Below the pieces are notes generated by a model, which saw only the letters and a list, made by a program, of their open reading frames with translations, was not told the DNA's origin and ran no database searches. A program made the position numbers and the translations under genes. 64,000 bases of DNA from Flavobacterium enshiense DK69 (GTDB lineage: Bacteria; Bacteroidota; Bacteroidia; Flavobacteriales; Flavobacteriaceae), in contig NZ_AVCS01000015.1 in the NCBI RefSeq assembly GCF_000498495.1, positions 1 through 64,000 on the forward strand, given 5' to 3'. This document shows, piece after piece, positions 26,902 to 36,368 of this stretch (the stretch's first letter is position 1; every line of letters starts with the position of its first letter).

Positions 26902-28179
26902 TCAATATCCGTATTTCTCGTTCCAGCGATTTTTTAAAAACTGACGCAGTTCGCGTTCGCGAGCATTATTTCCCGGTTCGTAAAAAGTGGTGTTGGAAAG
27001 TGCTTCCGGTAAAAATTCCTGTTCCGCAAAATTATTGGGAAAATCATGTGAATATTTGTATTCATCTCCATAGCCCAATTCCTTCATCAGTTTGGTAGGT
27101 GCATTGCGTAGATGCAGCGGAACAGGTAAATCTCCCGTTTGCTTTACCATTTGTTGTGCATTCCCAATTGCCATGTAACTCGCATTGCTTTTTGCTGAAG
27201 TCGCCAGATAGACGGCACACTGACTCAGGATAATTCTGCTTTCCGGATAGCCAATGGTGGTTACCGCTTGGAAAGTGTTGTTGGCCATAATCAACGCAGT
27301 TGGATTAGCGTTTCCGATATCTTCCGAGGCTAGGATCAGCATTCTTCGGGCAATGAATTTCACATCTTCTCCACCTTCAATCATTCGAGCCAACCAATAA
27401 ACCGCTCCGTTTGGATCGCTTCCGCGTATGGATTTTATAAATGCTGATACAATATCATAGTGCTGCTCACCGGTTTTGTCATACAGTACCGTATTTTTCT
27501 GCACTAACTGCATTACTTTTTCGTTGGTGATTTCAATCGAATCCGAATCGGAGGCATTCACTATCAGTTCGAAAATATTGAGAAGTTTTCGCCCATCACC
27601 ACCCGAAAGCCGTAATAATGCCTCGGTTTCTTTGAGCTTAATGTCTTTTGTTTTTAGGATAACGTCGGTTTCCATAGCTCGATGCAATAAGGCTTCCAAA
27701 TCTTCTTTTGAAAAGGCATTTAGAATATAGACCTGACATCTTGACAATAAAGCGGGAATCACTTCGAAACTCGGGTTTTCAGTAGTGGCACCGATTAACG
27801 TAACCCATCCTTTTTCTACCGCGGCCAGTAAGGAATCCTGTTGTGATTTGCTGAAGCGGTGGATCTCATCAATAAACAAAATCGGATTTTTGGCAGTGAA
27901 TAATCCGCCGCTCTGTTTGGCTTTGTCAATCACATCGCGAATATCTTTAACGCCCGAATTGATGGCGCTTAAAGTGTAAAATGGCCGTTTGCTTTCCTCT
28001 GCCATTATCTGCGCCAATGTGGTTTTGCCTGTTCCCGGAGGTCCCCATAAAATCAGGGACGGAATGATCCCGCGGGCAATCTGATGGGTCAGCGAACCTT
28101 GTTCACCCACTAAATGCGACTGACTGATGTATTCCGATAAATTCTTCGGACGAATGCGCTCGGCTAAAGGTGCTTCCAT
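26902..28179 (-). CDS. rarA: replication-associated recombination protein RarA
   Basis: A 425-residue AAA+ ATPase of the RarA/MgsA/WRNIP1 family, which acts at stalled replication forks. Walker A GPPGTGKTT (46-54), Walker B LFIDEIHRFS (101-110), sensor 1 IGATTENPSF and sensor 2 region SGGDGRKLLN are present. The C-terminal tetramerisation part has IRGSDPNGAVYWLARMIEGGED and ASEDIGNANP. The full length is intact. It has its own -7 box at 28258-28265, set between the arms of an AT-rich inverted repeat. Confidence 0.95.
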   Translation of the reverse strand: MEAPLAERIRPKNLSEYISQSHLVGEQGSLTHQIARGIIPSLILWGPPGTGKTTLAQIMAEESKRPFYTLSAINSGVKDIRDVIDKAKQSGGLFTAKNPILFIDEIHRFSKSQQDSLLAAVEKGWVTLIGATTENPSFEVIPALLSRCQVYILNAFSKEDLEALLHRAMETDVILKTKDIKLKETEALLRLSGGDGRKLLNIFELIVNASDSDSIEITNEKVMQLVQKNTVLYDKTGEQHYDIVSAFIKSIRGSDPNGAVYWLARMIEGGEDVKFIARRMLILASEDIGNANPTALIMANNTFQAVTTIGYPESRIILSQCAVYLATSAKSNASYMAIGNAQQMVKQTGDLPVPLHLRNAPTKLMKELGYGDEYKYSHDFPNNFAEQEFLPEALSNTTFYEPGNNARERELRQFLKNRWNEKYGY

Positions 28180-28184
28180 TTTTT

Positions 28185-28325
28185 AATTTGAAAATGCGAT
28201 AATTTGAAGATTTGAAAATGTAAAAATGAATTTTAATCGATCATTTAGGCAATGGAACAAATTTAGCTATATTAAACCGGTTTTTAAATAATTTTCAAAT
28301 TATCTCATTTTCTAATCTTCAAATT
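28185..28325. repeat. inverted repeat of AATTTGAAAATG modules
   Basis: Left arm 28185-28220 is built from AATTTGAAAATG, AATTTGAAGATTTG and GATAATTTG-type modules. Right arm 28290-28325 holds their complements (ATTTTCAAATTATC..., AATCTTCAAATT). The arms are imperfect and about 70 bp apart, in the rarA/rhomboid intergenic region. Confidence 0.6.
28258..28265 (-). promoter_or_regulatory. rarA promoter -7 box
   Basis: TAAATTTG on the minus strand, 78 nt before the rarA ATG, so the leader would contain the left arm of the inverted repeat. Confidence 0.55.
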
Positions 28326-28393
28326 GACTATGACAAAACTTCATTAAATTGCTTTTGGATTTGTTTTTGATAATCTTTCCGCAAATTCCACTT

Positions 28394-29194
28394 ATGAAAG
28401 AATCTGATTTTAAATTTTCCGCATCTGTGATTGCTTGGCCCTTTTTGTTTTTATTGGCCATATGGGTGGTTTTTTGGTTTGAAATCCGTTTCAAGATGAG
28501 TTTGTATGACTTCGGGATTTACCCACGCTCGCTATCGGGACTGAAGGGAATCGTTTTTAGCCCGTTTCTGCATGGCGATTTACAGCATTTGTATAATAAT
28601 TCAATTCCGATTTTCCTGCTGGTGATGGCCTTACGTTATTTTTACCGCGAACAGAGCCTTCAGGTTTTGATTTGGGGGATTTTAATGTCGGGATTCGGAA
28701 CGTGGCTGATAGGGAGGGAGAGTATTCATATTGGTGCCAGCGGACTGATTTATGTGCTCGTCAGCTTTATGTTCTTCAAGGGAGTTCAGTCAGGTTACTA
28801 TCGATTGGTGGCTTTATCGCTAACGATAGTGGTTCTGTACGGCGGAATGGTTTGGTATCTTTTTCCTTCTCCTGAGGAAAATATTTCGTGGGAAGGACAT
28901 ATGGCGGGATTTATCTCGGGATTTTTATTGTCATATTTCATTAAAACTCAGGATTATCAGAAACCGATAAAGTACGATTGGGAGCGGCCGGATTTTGACC
29001 CAAGCCTTGATCCTTTCATGAAGCATTTTGATGAGAACGGAAATTTTATGCCTACACCAAAACCAGATCCTGTCGAGGAACAATATTCCTATTTTATATC
29101 GAATTTGCCTGTGATTTATTTTTGGAAGGAATCGAATGAGTCAAAAGATGAAGTTTCAGGTCATGATGTTGCTGATAAAGAACATCATCAATAA
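28394..29194 (+). CDS. rhomboid family intramembrane serine protease
   Basis: A 266-residue membrane protein from ATG 28394 (MKESDFKF); an in-frame TTG at 28349 is less likely. About six helices are predicted. The rhomboid catalytic dyad is present: Ser116 in GASGLIY and His169 in EGHMAGFISG. The FSPFLHGDLQHLYNN segment (about 55-69) is the conserved rhomboid L1/helix 2 region. After the core comes an ~85-residue soluble tail rich in charged residues and Pro, with the DFDPSLDPF motif often seen in Bacteroidota rhomboids. Substrates are unknown. Confidence 0.9.
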   Translation: MKESDFKFSASVIAWPFLFLLAIWVVFWFEIRFKMSLYDFGIYPRSLSGLKGIVFSPFLHGDLQHLYNNSIPIFLLVMALRYFYREQSLQVLIWGILMSGFGTWLIGRESIHIGASGLIYVLVSFMFFKGVQSGYYRLVALSLTIVVLYGGMVWYLFPSPEENISWEGHMAGFISGFLLSYFIKTQDYQKPIKYDWERPDFDPSLDPFMKHFDENGNFMPTPKPDPVEEQYSYFISNLPVIYFWKESNESKDEVSGHDVADKEHHQ

Positions 29195-29227
29195 TAAAAA
29201 CAAAGTGTAAAAAATCCTTCAAAGGTG

Positions 29228-29235
29228 TATATTTG
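29228..29235 (+). promoter_or_regulatory. -7 box of alpha/beta hydrolase gene
   Basis: TATATTTG, 19 nt before ATG 29255. It overlaps an in-frame GTG at 29225, which rules out that longer start for this promoter. Confidence 0.65.
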
Positions 29236-29254
29236 GTTTTTAATCATTACGACT

Positions 29255-29944
29255 ATGCAGCCTTTACTACTTCTACATGGAGCACTGGGTTCTCAAGCCC
29301 AGTTCGAAGCCTTAAAAACAAAGCTATCTGACCGTTACCAAGTCTACACTCTTGATTTTATTGGTCATGGCAATTCTCCGATGAATGATCATGAAGCGTT
29401 GAGCATTTCTTCTTTTGCTCAACAGGTGCTTGCTTTTTTGGAGGAACACAAGCTTAGTAACGTAGCTATTTTTGGATACAGTATGGGTGGTTATGTGGCT
29501 TTGTATCTGGCGAAACATTATCCGGATATGGTTGGTAAAATATTTACGCTGGCTACTAAGTTTGACTGGAATCCAGAAAGCAGTAAAAAAGAAGCGGCTA
29601 TGTTGGATTGGGAGAAAATGGAGCAGAAGGTGCCTAAATTTATCCAGCATTTACAAGTAATACATCAGGTTGATAAAGCTCCGAAATTAGTTAAAGAAAC
29701 GGCTGAAATGATGCTGGCTATGGGGCAGCAGCCACCTCTTACACTGGCTGAAGTAGGTAGTTTGGAGCAACCTATCCTTTTTTCTGTGGGAGATAAAGAT
29801 GCTATGGTGAGTTTTGATGAAACGTTGGCGCTATATAAGTCAAAAACGAATAACCAGTTATGGGTTGTGCCTGATACGGTACATGCTTTTGAGAAAGTAA
29901 ATCAGGATAAGCTGTCGCGAGAAATCGAATACTTTTTTAATTAA
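29255..29944 (+). CDS. alpha/beta hydrolase
   Basis: A 229-residue soluble alpha/beta-hydrolase-fold protein from ATG 29255 (MQPLLLLHGALG). Oxyanion region LLHGALGS (6-13), nucleophile elbow GYSMGG with Ser76, acid in GDKDAM (Asp182) and His210 in PDTVHAF complete a catalytic triad. It is short and has little lid insertion, like MenH/YcdJ-type esterases. The substrate cannot be told. No menaquinone gene is adjacent, so menH is not assigned. Confidence 0.85.
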   Translation: MQPLLLLHGALGSQAQFEALKTKLSDRYQVYTLDFIGHGNSPMNDHEALSISSFAQQVLAFLEEHKLSNVAIFGYSMGGYVALYLAKHYPDMVGKIFTLATKFDWNPESSKKEAAMLDWEKMEQKVPKFIQHLQVIHQVDKAPKLVKETAEMMLAMGQQPPLTLAEVGSLEQPILFSVGDKDAMVSFDETLALYKSKTNNQLWVVPDTVHAFEKVNQDKLSREIEYFFN

Positions 29945-30062
29945 GCGGTTTGTCCTGCCGTGCACTCTGTGGTGAAACAAGTTGTAATGATAGACTGAAA
30001 TTAAAGTTTTGTCCGGCTTTGTAGTAATAATTTCCTTCCAAATCAGAAAATGGTAACCCAAC

Positions 30063-30146
30063 TAGCCCCGATGGAGCCGGTAGCTTCCCGACGCAAGGAG
30101 GGAACTAAAGGTAAGAGCGGGAACGACGACCACAAAAAAGCCCGAA
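30063..30146 (+). repeat. dispersed composite repeat, copy B
   Basis: TAGCCCCGAT (30063-30072), AGCGGGAAC (30116-30124) and CACAAAAAAGCCCGAA (30131-30146) match copies A and C in order. Its right end doubles as one arm of the rlmB terminator. It lies between convergent genes. Confidence 0.75.
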
Positions 30147-30164
30147 ACATTCGCTCCGGGCTTT
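30133..30164 (-). terminator. terminator of rlmB
   Basis: On the minus strand a stem AAAGCCCG / CGGGCTTT is followed by a run of T. It sits 21 bp after the rlmB stop and overlaps repeat copy B. Confidence 0.85.
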
Positions 30165-30185
30165 CTCAATTATTTTTATCTCATG

Positions 30186-30920
30186 TTAGCTTCTTTGACG
30201 GATGGTTTCGTATAAAAACGCCCCACAAGCTACAGATACATTTAGTGATCCGATTGAGCCGAACATAGGTAGTTTTGCTTTTTCGTCCACGATTTTTAAA
30301 ACCGACGGATTCACGCCGCGGTCTTCGCTTCCCATGATAATTGCAACAGGCTCGCTAAAGTCGATATCGTAAATGTTTTGCTCTGTTTTTTCGGTAGCAG
30401 CCACTGTCTTGATTCCGGAACCCTGAAGGTAGAAAATCGCATCTTTAATGTGATCTACTTTGCAGATAGGGACGTTGAATACTGCGCCGGCAGAGGTTTT
30501 AACCGTATCGCCGTTTACAGGGGCTGAACCTTGTTTCTGGACTATGATTCCGTCTACACCTGTACATTCGGCAGTTCTGATGATAGCTCCGAAATTACGG
30601 GTATCTGACAACTGATCTAAAATCAGGAACAATGGTTTTTTGCCGCTTTCGATTACGTTCTCTACCATAGTTTCCAATGATACAAACGAAATAGGAGCGA
30701 TGGTTGCCACGGCGCCCTGATGGTTATTTGAAGTTAATCGGTTTAGTTTTTCTACAGGAACATAAGAGAAATTGATGTTGTTTTTTTTCATCGTTTTCAT
30801 CAAATCCTGCATCAAATCGCCTTGTGCGTCTTTTTGAATAAAAACTTTGTCAACTTCTTTTCCTGCGTTGATCGCCTCTATGATGGCTCTGATTCCGAAT
30901 ATTAGGTTTTCTTTTTCCAT
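30186..30920 (-). CDS. rlmB: 23S rRNA (guanosine-2'-O)-methyltransferase RlmB
   Basis: A 244-residue SPOUT-class methyltransferase that methylates G2251 (E. coli numbering) of 23S rRNA. The N-terminal substrate-binding domain starts IFGIRAIIEAI. SPOUT motifs are DQLSDTRNFGAIIRTAE (motif 1), IIMGSEDRGV (motif 2) and GSIGSLNVSVACG (motif 3, knot). Length fits RlmB/TrmH group 3. The -7 box ends 4 nt before the ATG, so the mRNA is probably leaderless. Confidence 0.93.
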   Translation of the reverse strand: MEKENLIFGIRAIIEAINAGKEVDKVFIQKDAQGDLMQDLMKTMKKNNINFSYVPVEKLNRLTSNNHQGAVATIAPISFVSLETMVENVIESGKKPLFLILDQLSDTRNFGAIIRTAECTGVDGIIVQKQGSAPVNGDTVKTSAGAVFNVPICKVDHIKDAIFYLQGSGIKTVAATEKTEQNIYDIDFSEPVAIIMGSEDRGVNPSVLKIVDEKAKLPMFGSIGSLNVSVACGAFLYETIRQRS

Positions 30921-30924
30921 GGGG

Positions 30925-30932
30925 CAAAGATA
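30925..30932 (-). promoter_or_regulatory. rlmB -7 box, leaderless geometry
   Basis: TATCTTTG on the minus strand, then CCCC, then ATG at 30920. Confidence 0.7.
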
Positions 30933-30937
30933 GTATA

Positions 30938-30980
30938 TTAGATTTTTAGATTGTTGGAATTTTAGATTTTTAGATTGTTG
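30938..30980. repeat. 19-bp direct repeat upstream of rlmB
   Basis: TTAGATTTTTAGATTGTTG occurs at 30938-30956 and again at 30962-30980. The complement TCTAAAAATC follows at 31021-31030, so the spacer can also fold. Confidence 0.65.
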
Positions 30981-31042
30981 AGTTATCTGAATATCATATT
31001 TCTTCTAATATTTTAAGTAGTCTAAAAATCGAATGGTCTCTT

Positions 31043-32707
31043 TTAAAAAACGCTTTTGAAACTAAGATGGACAAGGGAGTTGGAAAGTTTTATGGCCTGA
31101 TCGCCTGTGGTTCCGTTGGCGTAGATTAAATTGAATAAGCCGTTTTTGGTTAGGAGTCCGAAGCCAAACCCGAGTCCGAGCAGGTTTTCTTTAATGTTGG
31201 ATGTTTTATCCTGGAAAATGCCGTAATCTGTAATGGAATGTACATATAAGCCGGGTGTCAACACATAACGGTATTCGGTGATGAAAGCCGTGTAGAGGTT
31301 GGCTTGAAGACTGTTTTCGCTAAATCCGCGAATGGAATTGATTCCTCCGAAACGGTACAGTTCGTTGCTGAGATAGGTATCGCTTTGAAGATAAAAACTC
31401 TGGTTTTTGACAAAAATGAGATTTTTTTTATTCAGGTAGAAATTATAATGCGCGTTGAGTTGCGTAAAATACTGGCTGTTGGTTGCTGTTTCGGACGAGC
31501 GTCTCCCGGTTCCGAATTTTACGTTGATATTTGCGGTTTCCCGAAACATAAAATCATCCGGATCGATATCGGAGAACAGGTAGGATGCAGTCCAGAACGA
31601 GTTGGAAAAACTGCTTATAGTGCCGGAAGTTGTTTTTTGGATATCTACCGATTCGGCCGATTGATAGCCGAGGTACACTCTGGAATTATAATTGAAGAAG
31701 TAGCCTAAATCGATGTCGGTTGTCGTGTTTTGGAAAAGGCTGTCTTGTTTGAATATTTTCAGATTGGCTTTAATGCCCAGCGGACTTTTGAAAATATACG
31801 GAATTTCCGTTCCGATGTTGAATGTGGTTTGTTTCTTTCCGTCGCCTTTCCAGTATAGGTTGAACTTTTCACCTGAGTTTAAAGCGTTGTTTAAAAGCAG
31901 GTCGAGATAACCGTTAAAGCGCACCCCTGAATTTTCTTCGTTGGCAAAGCCGATGAAACCATCGAAACGATTCGCTTTAGTTTTTTCGAGATATACATAG
32001 ACTTTCGTGCTGTCTTTGGTGAATAGGATTTCGGGATATTTGATTTGTGTTACAAAAGGGAGCGATTTAAAATCGTTGTTTAGTTTTTTTAAGGTTTCCT
32101 GACTGAAAGGTTGTTTTCTGTATTGTTTGGTCAGATTTCTTCGGATGCCTTCCGGGAATTTGTCGTAGCCTACAATTACGATGTCGTTCAGGTTTCGTTT
32201 CTTTTCTGTTTTGATTTGCAATACAGCGGAAAGTTGGTTGCCTGTTTTTTTATGATTGGTTAGTTGTAGTTCGCTTAGCGAGTAGCCTTTTTGTTCCAAT
32301 TTGGCCAGATTGGAATTCATGAAGTTTTCGATTTCGGAAATAGGAAGGGTTATGGTGTCGGATTGGAACTCTAGCAATTTTTTTTCTTCTTCTGAAAGTG
32401 TACCTATATATATATGTATGCGTGAGGTTTGTTTTCCGACGGAATAGAAAAATACGAAGGAACTGTCGTTTACTTTTTTCTGATTCAGTAATTGACTTTC
32501 TAAATATCCTTTTTTGAGTAGTGTAGCAGACAGATTGCTGGTTTCGTCAAGAATGGATTTAGTGTTTTCGTGCAGTTTTTTGTAGCCGATGCTGTCGATG
32601 ATTTTGTTTTCTTCGGTTGAAATCCCTTCGATTTTCAGGTGCAGATTTTGTGCTTTTAAGGAAAAGCCGCATAAAATCAGAAATATAAAAAGAAGAAGTC
32701 GTTTCAA
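31043..32707 (-). CDS. Omp85-like (BamA/TamA) outer membrane protein
   Basis: A 554-residue outer-membrane protein. The signal peptide is residues 1-19 (FIFLILCGFSLKAQ). The region to about 240 holds POTRA-like units (LSATLLKKGYLESQLL, ISEIENFMNSNLAKLEQKGYSLSELQL, LNDIVIVGYDKFPEG). A C-terminal barrel of about 16 strands follows and ends in aromatic VHLSFKSVF; the conserved RFGGINSIRGFSENS lies in the barrel as in ShlB/BamA loop 6 (RGF/Y). It is shorter than BamA and lacks five POTRAs, so it is a TamA- or TPS-like paralogue. The passenger is unknown. It stands alone between rlmB and the str promoter. Confidence 0.82.
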   Translation of the reverse strand: MKRLLLFIFLILCGFSLKAQNLHLKIEGISTEENKIIDSIGYKKLHENTKSILDETSNLSATLLKKGYLESQLLNQKKVNDSSFVFFYSVGKQTSRIHIYIGTLSEEEKKLLEFQSDTITLPISEIENFMNSNLAKLEQKGYSLSELQLTNHKKTGNQLSAVLQIKTEKKRNLNDIVIVGYDKFPEGIRRNLTKQYRKQPFSQETLKKLNNDFKSLPFVTQIKYPEILFTKDSTKVYVYLEKTKANRFDGFIGFANEENSGVRFNGYLDLLLNNALNSGEKFNLYWKGDGKKQTTFNIGTEIPYIFKSPLGIKANLKIFKQDSLFQNTTTDIDLGYFFNYNSRVYLGYQSAESVDIQKTTSGTISSFSNSFWTASYLFSDIDPDDFMFRETANINVKFGTGRRSSETATNSQYFTQLNAHYNFYLNKKNLIFVKNQSFYLQSDTYLSNELYRFGGINSIRGFSENSLQANLYTAFITEYRYVLTPGLYVHSITDYGIFQDKTSNIKENLLGLGFGFGLLTKNGLFNLIYANGTTGDQAIKLSNSLVHLSFKSVF

Positions 32708-32802
32708 GTGAAAATGTTTTGGTAAAAATAACGTAAAAAATGGATTTTGGGTATGGGATTTTGCTTTGATCCATAATTGTATTGAAAATTAAATATTTAA
32801 GG

Positions 32803-32833
32803 TTTGTTTTCTAAAAATTAATCCCTACATTTG
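32803..32833 (+). promoter_or_regulatory. str operon promoter
   Basis: TTTG (32803-32806), a 19-nt spacer, and TACATTTG (32826-32833): an almost ideal Bacteroidota promoter. The leader of about 50 nt starts with a small CCCGA/TCGGG hairpin (32838-32853). Confidence 0.88.
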
Positions 32834-32886
32834 CAGCCCCGAAAAGTGTCGGGAATTTAAAAACAAGAAATTTTTAGTATTTAATT

Positions 32887-33270
32887 ATGCCAACAATTCA
32901 ACAATTAGTAAGAACAGGAAGAACTCAGATCACTAAGAAGAGTAAATCGGTTGCTTTAGATTCTTGTCCTCAAAGAAGAGGGGTTTGTACGCGTGTTTAC
33001 ACTACTACACCAAAAAAACCAAACTCGGCAATGCGTAAAGTTGCGCGTGTACGTTTGACTAATGGTAATGAAGTGAATGCTTACATCCCAGGAGAAGGAC
33101 ACAATCTACAAGAGCACTCGATAGTATTAGTGCGAGGCGGAAGGGTAAAAGATTTACCAGGTGTTAGATATCATATCGTTCGTGGAGCGCTTGATACGTC
33201 AGGTGTTGCGGGAAGAACGCAAAGAAGATCTAAGTACGGTGCTAAACGCCCTAAAGAAGCTAAAAAGTAA
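32887..33270 (+). CDS. rpsL: 30S ribosomal protein S12
   Basis: A 127-residue decoding-centre protein, first gene of the str operon. The [17 protein letters not shown] and [13 protein letters not shown] segments are conserved. The two Lys positions whose substitution gives classic streptomycin resistance are both Lys here, so no resistance allele is seen. Confidence 0.98.
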
Positions 33271-33294
33271 TTTAAAAACTTTTAAGAAAAAGAC

Positions 33295-33771
33295 ATGAGA
33301 AAAAGACAGGCCAAAAAAAGACCTCTTTTACCAGATCCAAGATTTAATGATCAATTGGTAACGCGTTTTGTAAACAACTTAATGTGGGACGGTAAAAAAT
33401 CAACAGCTTTCAAAGTATTTTATGATGCAATTGATATCGTAGAATCTAAAAAGCAAGATGCTGAGAAATCATCATTAGAAATCTGGAAAGATGCATTAAC
33501 GAATGTTATGCCTCACGTAGAAGTTCGTTCACGTCGTGTGGGTGGAGCTACTTTCCAAATTCCTATGCAAATTCGTCCAGACAGAAAAATCTCTATGGCG
33601 ATGAAATGGATGATTCTTTATGCAAGAAGAAGAAATGAAAAATCAATGGCAGGCAAATTAGCGTCTGAAATCTTGGCTGCGGCTAAAGAAGAAGGTGCTG
33701 CTGTTAAGAAAAGAATGGATACTCACAAAATGGCAGAAGCTAACAAAGCATTCTCTCACTTTAGATTTTAA
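33295..33771 (+). CDS. rpsG: 30S ribosomal protein S7
   Basis: A 158-residue 16S rRNA head-binding protein, 24 bp after rps[16 protein letters not shown] start, [15 protein letters not shown] and the C-terminal [10 protein letters not shown] are typical. In other bacteria S7 is the autoregulator of the str operon; whether it does so here cannot be read. Confidence 0.98.
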   Translation: MRKRQAKKRPLLPDPRFNDQLVTRFVNNLMWDGKKSTAFKVFYDAIDIVESKKQDAEKSSLEIWKDALTNVMPHVEVRSRRVGGATFQIPMQIRPDRKISMAMKWMILYARRRNEKSMAGKLASEILAAAKEEGAAVKKRMDTHKMAEANKAFSHFRF

Positions 33772-33781
33772 TTCATAAGAA

Positions 33782-35938
33782 ATGGCTAGAGATTTAAAAT
33801 ACACAAGAAATATCGGGATTGCGGCTCACATTGATGCTGGTAAAACAACAACAACTGAGCGTATCTTGTTTTATACTGGAAAGTCACACAAAATTGGTGA
33901 AGTGCACGAAGGTGCTGCAACAATGGACTGGATGGCACAAGAGCAGGAAAGAGGTATTACCATTACTTCTGCTGCTACAACGTGTGAATGGAATTTCCCA
34001 ACTGAGCAAGGTAAGGTATTACCTGAATCAAAACCTTATCACTTTAATATTATTGATACTCCAGGACACGTTGACTTTACTGTAGAGGTAAACCGTTCGT
34101 TACGTGTATTGGATGGATTGGTTTTCTTGTTTAGTGCTGTTGATGGTGTTGAGCCTCAATCAGAAACTAACTGGAGACTTGCAGATCAATATAGAGTGCC
34201 ACGTATGGGATTCGTAAACAAAATGGACCGTCAGGGTTCTAACTTCTTGAATGTATGTCAGCAAGTTAGAGACATGTTAAAGTCTAATGCAGTTGCGATT
34301 ACATTACCAATCGGTGAAGAAAGTGATTTTAAAGGAGTAGTGGATTTAGTGAAAAATCAAGCTATCGTATGGCATGATGAAACACAAGGAGCTACTTTTG
34401 ATATTGTTGACATCCCTGCTGATATGGTAGCGGAAGTTAAAGAATTCCGTTCTGCATTAATCGAAGCGGTTGCTGAGTATGATGAGAACCTTCTTGATAA
34501 GTATATGGAGGATGAGAACTCTATTACTGAAGAAGAAATCAACAATGCATTACGTGCTGCTACAATCGACATGGCAATCATTCCAATGATTTGTGGTTCT
34601 TCTTTCAAAAACAAAGGAGTTCAGTTCATGTTAGATGCAGTTTGTAAATATTTACCATCTCCTTTGGATAAAGAAGGTATTCAAGGTATTCACCCTGATG
34701 ATGCTGATTTATTAGAAGAAGATCAAACTAAAATCTTACGTCGTCCGGATGTAAAAGAGCCTTTCGCGGCTTTAGCATTTAAAATTGCTACTGACCCTTA
34801 TGTTGGTCGTTTAGCTTTCTTCCGTGCTTACTCAGGTCGTTTAGATGCTGGTTCTTATGTTTTGAACACACGTTCAGGAAACAAAGAGCGTATCTCTCGT
34901 ATTTACCAAATGCATGCTAACAAACAAAATCCAATCGAATATATTGAGGCTGGAGATATTGGAGCTGCTGTAGGATTTAAGGATATCAAGACTGGAGATA
35001 CAATGTGTGATGAAAAACACCCAATCATACTTGAGTCAATGAAATTCCCTGATCCGGTAATCGGTATCGCGATTGAGCCTAAAACAAAAGCTGACGTAGA
35101 TAAAATGGGTATGGCTTTAGCTAAATTAGCAGAAGAAGATCCTACGTTTACGGTTAGAACTGATGAGGCTTCAGGTCAAACGATTATCTCTGGTATGGGT
35201 GAGCTTCACTTGGATATCTTGGTGGATCGTATGAAACGTGAATTCAAAGTTGAAGTGAACCAAGGTGAGCCTCAAGTTGAGTACAAAGAAGCTTTCACTA
35301 AATCGGCACAACACAGAGAGACTTATAAAAAACAATCTGGAGGTCGTGGTAAATTTGGTGATATCGTATTTAGAATCGAACCTGCTGATATGGTAGATGG
35401 TAAGCCATTTGTTGGATTACAGTTTGTTAATGAGGTAAAAGGTGGTAACGTTCCTAAAGAATATATCCCTGCGGTTGAAAAAGGTTTCCGTGAAGCTATG
35501 AAGCAAGGGCCTTTAGCAGGATACGCTGTAGACAGTTTAAAAGTTACTTTGTTGGATGGATCTTTCCACCCGGTGGATTCCGATGCGCTTTCTTTCGAGT
35601 TGGCTGCTAAAATGGGATACAAAGAATCTGGAAAAGCTGCTGGAGCTGTTATTCTTGAGCCAATCATGAAAATCGAAGTTATTACTCCAGAAGAAAACAT
35701 GGGTGATATCGTAGGTGACTTGAACCGTCGTAGAGGTCAGGTGAATGATATGGGTGACAGAGCTGGTGCTAAAACGATCAAAGCTGATGTGCCATTATCT
35801 GAAATGTTCGGTTATGTAACTACATTAAGAACATTGTCATCAGGTAGAGCAACTTCAACAATGGAGTTTTCACACTATGCTGAAACGCCTTCTAATATTT
35901 CAGAAGCAGTTATCAAAAAAGCAAAAGGAAACGCTTAA
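33782..35938 (+). CDS. fusA: elongation factor G
   Basis: A 718-residue translocation GTPase. G1 [13 protein letters not shown]2 [12 protein letters not shown]3 DTPGHVDF and G4 NKMD are intact, and domains II-V follow in full length. It lies 10 bp after rpsG. The gene after it is rpsJ, not tuf: the EF-Tu gene is absent from this str operon, as is usual in Bacteroidota. Confidence 0.98.
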   Translation: MARDLKYTRNIGIAAHIDAGKTTTTERILFYTGKSHKIGEVHEGAATMDWMAQEQERGITITSAATTCEWNFPTEQGKVLPESKPYHFNIIDTPGHVDFTVEVNRSLRVLDGLVFLFSAVDGVEPQSETNWRLADQYRVPRMGFVNKMDRQGSNFLNVCQQVRDMLKSNAVAITLPIGEESDFKGVVDLVKNQAIVWHDETQGATFDIVDIPADMVAEVKEFRSALIEAVAEYDENLLDKYMEDENSITEEEINNALRAATIDMAIIPMICGSSFKNKGVQFMLDAVCKYLPSPLDKEGIQGIHPDDADLLEEDQTKILRRPDVKEPFAALAFKIATDPYVGRLAFFRAYSGRLDAGSYVLNTRSGNKERISRIYQMHANKQNPIEYIEAGDIGAAVGFKDIKTGDTMCDEKHPIILESMKFPDPVIGIAIEPKTKADVDKMGMALAKLAEEDPTFTVRTDEASGQTIISGMGELHLDILVDRMKREFKVEVNQGEPQVEYKEAFTKSAQHRETYKKQSGGRGKFGDIVFRIEPADMVDGKPFVGLQFVNEVKGGNVPKEYIPAVEKGFREAMKQGPLAGYAVDSLKVTLLDGSFHPVDSDALSFELAAKMGYKESGKAAGAVILEPIMKIEVITPEENMGDIVGDLNRRRGQVNDMGDRAGAKTIKADVPLSEMFGYVTTLRTLSSGRATSTMEFSHYAETPSNISEAVIKKAKGNA

Positions 35939-35949
35939 TTCTAAAGAAA

Positions 35950-36255
35950 ATGAGTCAAAAAATCAGAATAAAATTAAAATCATACGATCATATGTTGGTT
36001 GATAAATCAGCAGAAAAAATCGTAAAAACTGTAAAAAGTACAGGAGCTGTTGTAACTGGTCCTATTCCGTTGCCAACTCACAAAAAGATTTTCACTGTAT
36101 TGCGTTCTCCGCACGTAAACAAAAAATCTAGAGAGCAGTTTGAGGTAAGTTCATACAAAAGATTATTAGATATCTACTCTTCCTCTTCAAAAACTATCGA
36201 CGCTCTAATGAAGTTAGAGTTGCCAAGTGGTGTTGAAGTAGAGATCAAAGTATAA
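35950..36255 (+). CDS. rpsJ: 30S ribosomal protein S10
   Basis: A 101-residue protein of the 30S head. It follows fusA by 11 bp and so belongs to the str transcript here. The following 113-bp spacer holds a palindrome and a separate promoter, which splits it from the other S10-operon genes. Confidence 0.97.
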   Translation: MSQKIRIKLKSYDHMLVDKSAEKIVKTVKSTGAVVTGPIPLPTHKKIFTVLRSPHVNKKSREQFEVSSYKRLLDIYSSSSKTIDALMKLELPSGVEVEIKV

Positions 36256-36276
36256 GTACCGCATTTAAAAGTATTT

Positions 36277-36311
36277 AAGCATTAAGTTTTGTAATTCAAA
36301 ACTTAATGCTT
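36277..36311. promoter_or_regulatory. 15-bp perfect inverted repeat at rplC promoter
   Basis: AAGCATTAAGTTTTG (36277-36291) pairs with CAAAACTTAATGCTT (36297-36311) around TAATT. The left arm ends in the -33 TTTG and the right arm fills the promoter spacer. It may be an operator, or in the read-through rpsJ transcript a weak terminator or attenuator. Confidence 0.75.
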
Positions 36312-36318
36312 ACTTTTG
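36288..36318 (+). promoter_or_regulatory. rplC (S10 operon) promoter
   Basis: TTTG (36288-36291), a 19-nt spacer and TACTTTTG (36311-36318), the same geometry as the rpsL promoter. The ATG of rplC is 50 nt further on. Confidence 0.82.
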
Positions 36319-36368
36319 CGCACTCTAAAAACAAAAAGTTTTAATAAATAATTAATAATTAGTTTTAT

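Noticed and set aside
30050..30268. 72-codon ORF over the rlmB terminator
   Set aside because: It covers repeat copy B, the terminator and the 3' end of rlmB on the other strand.
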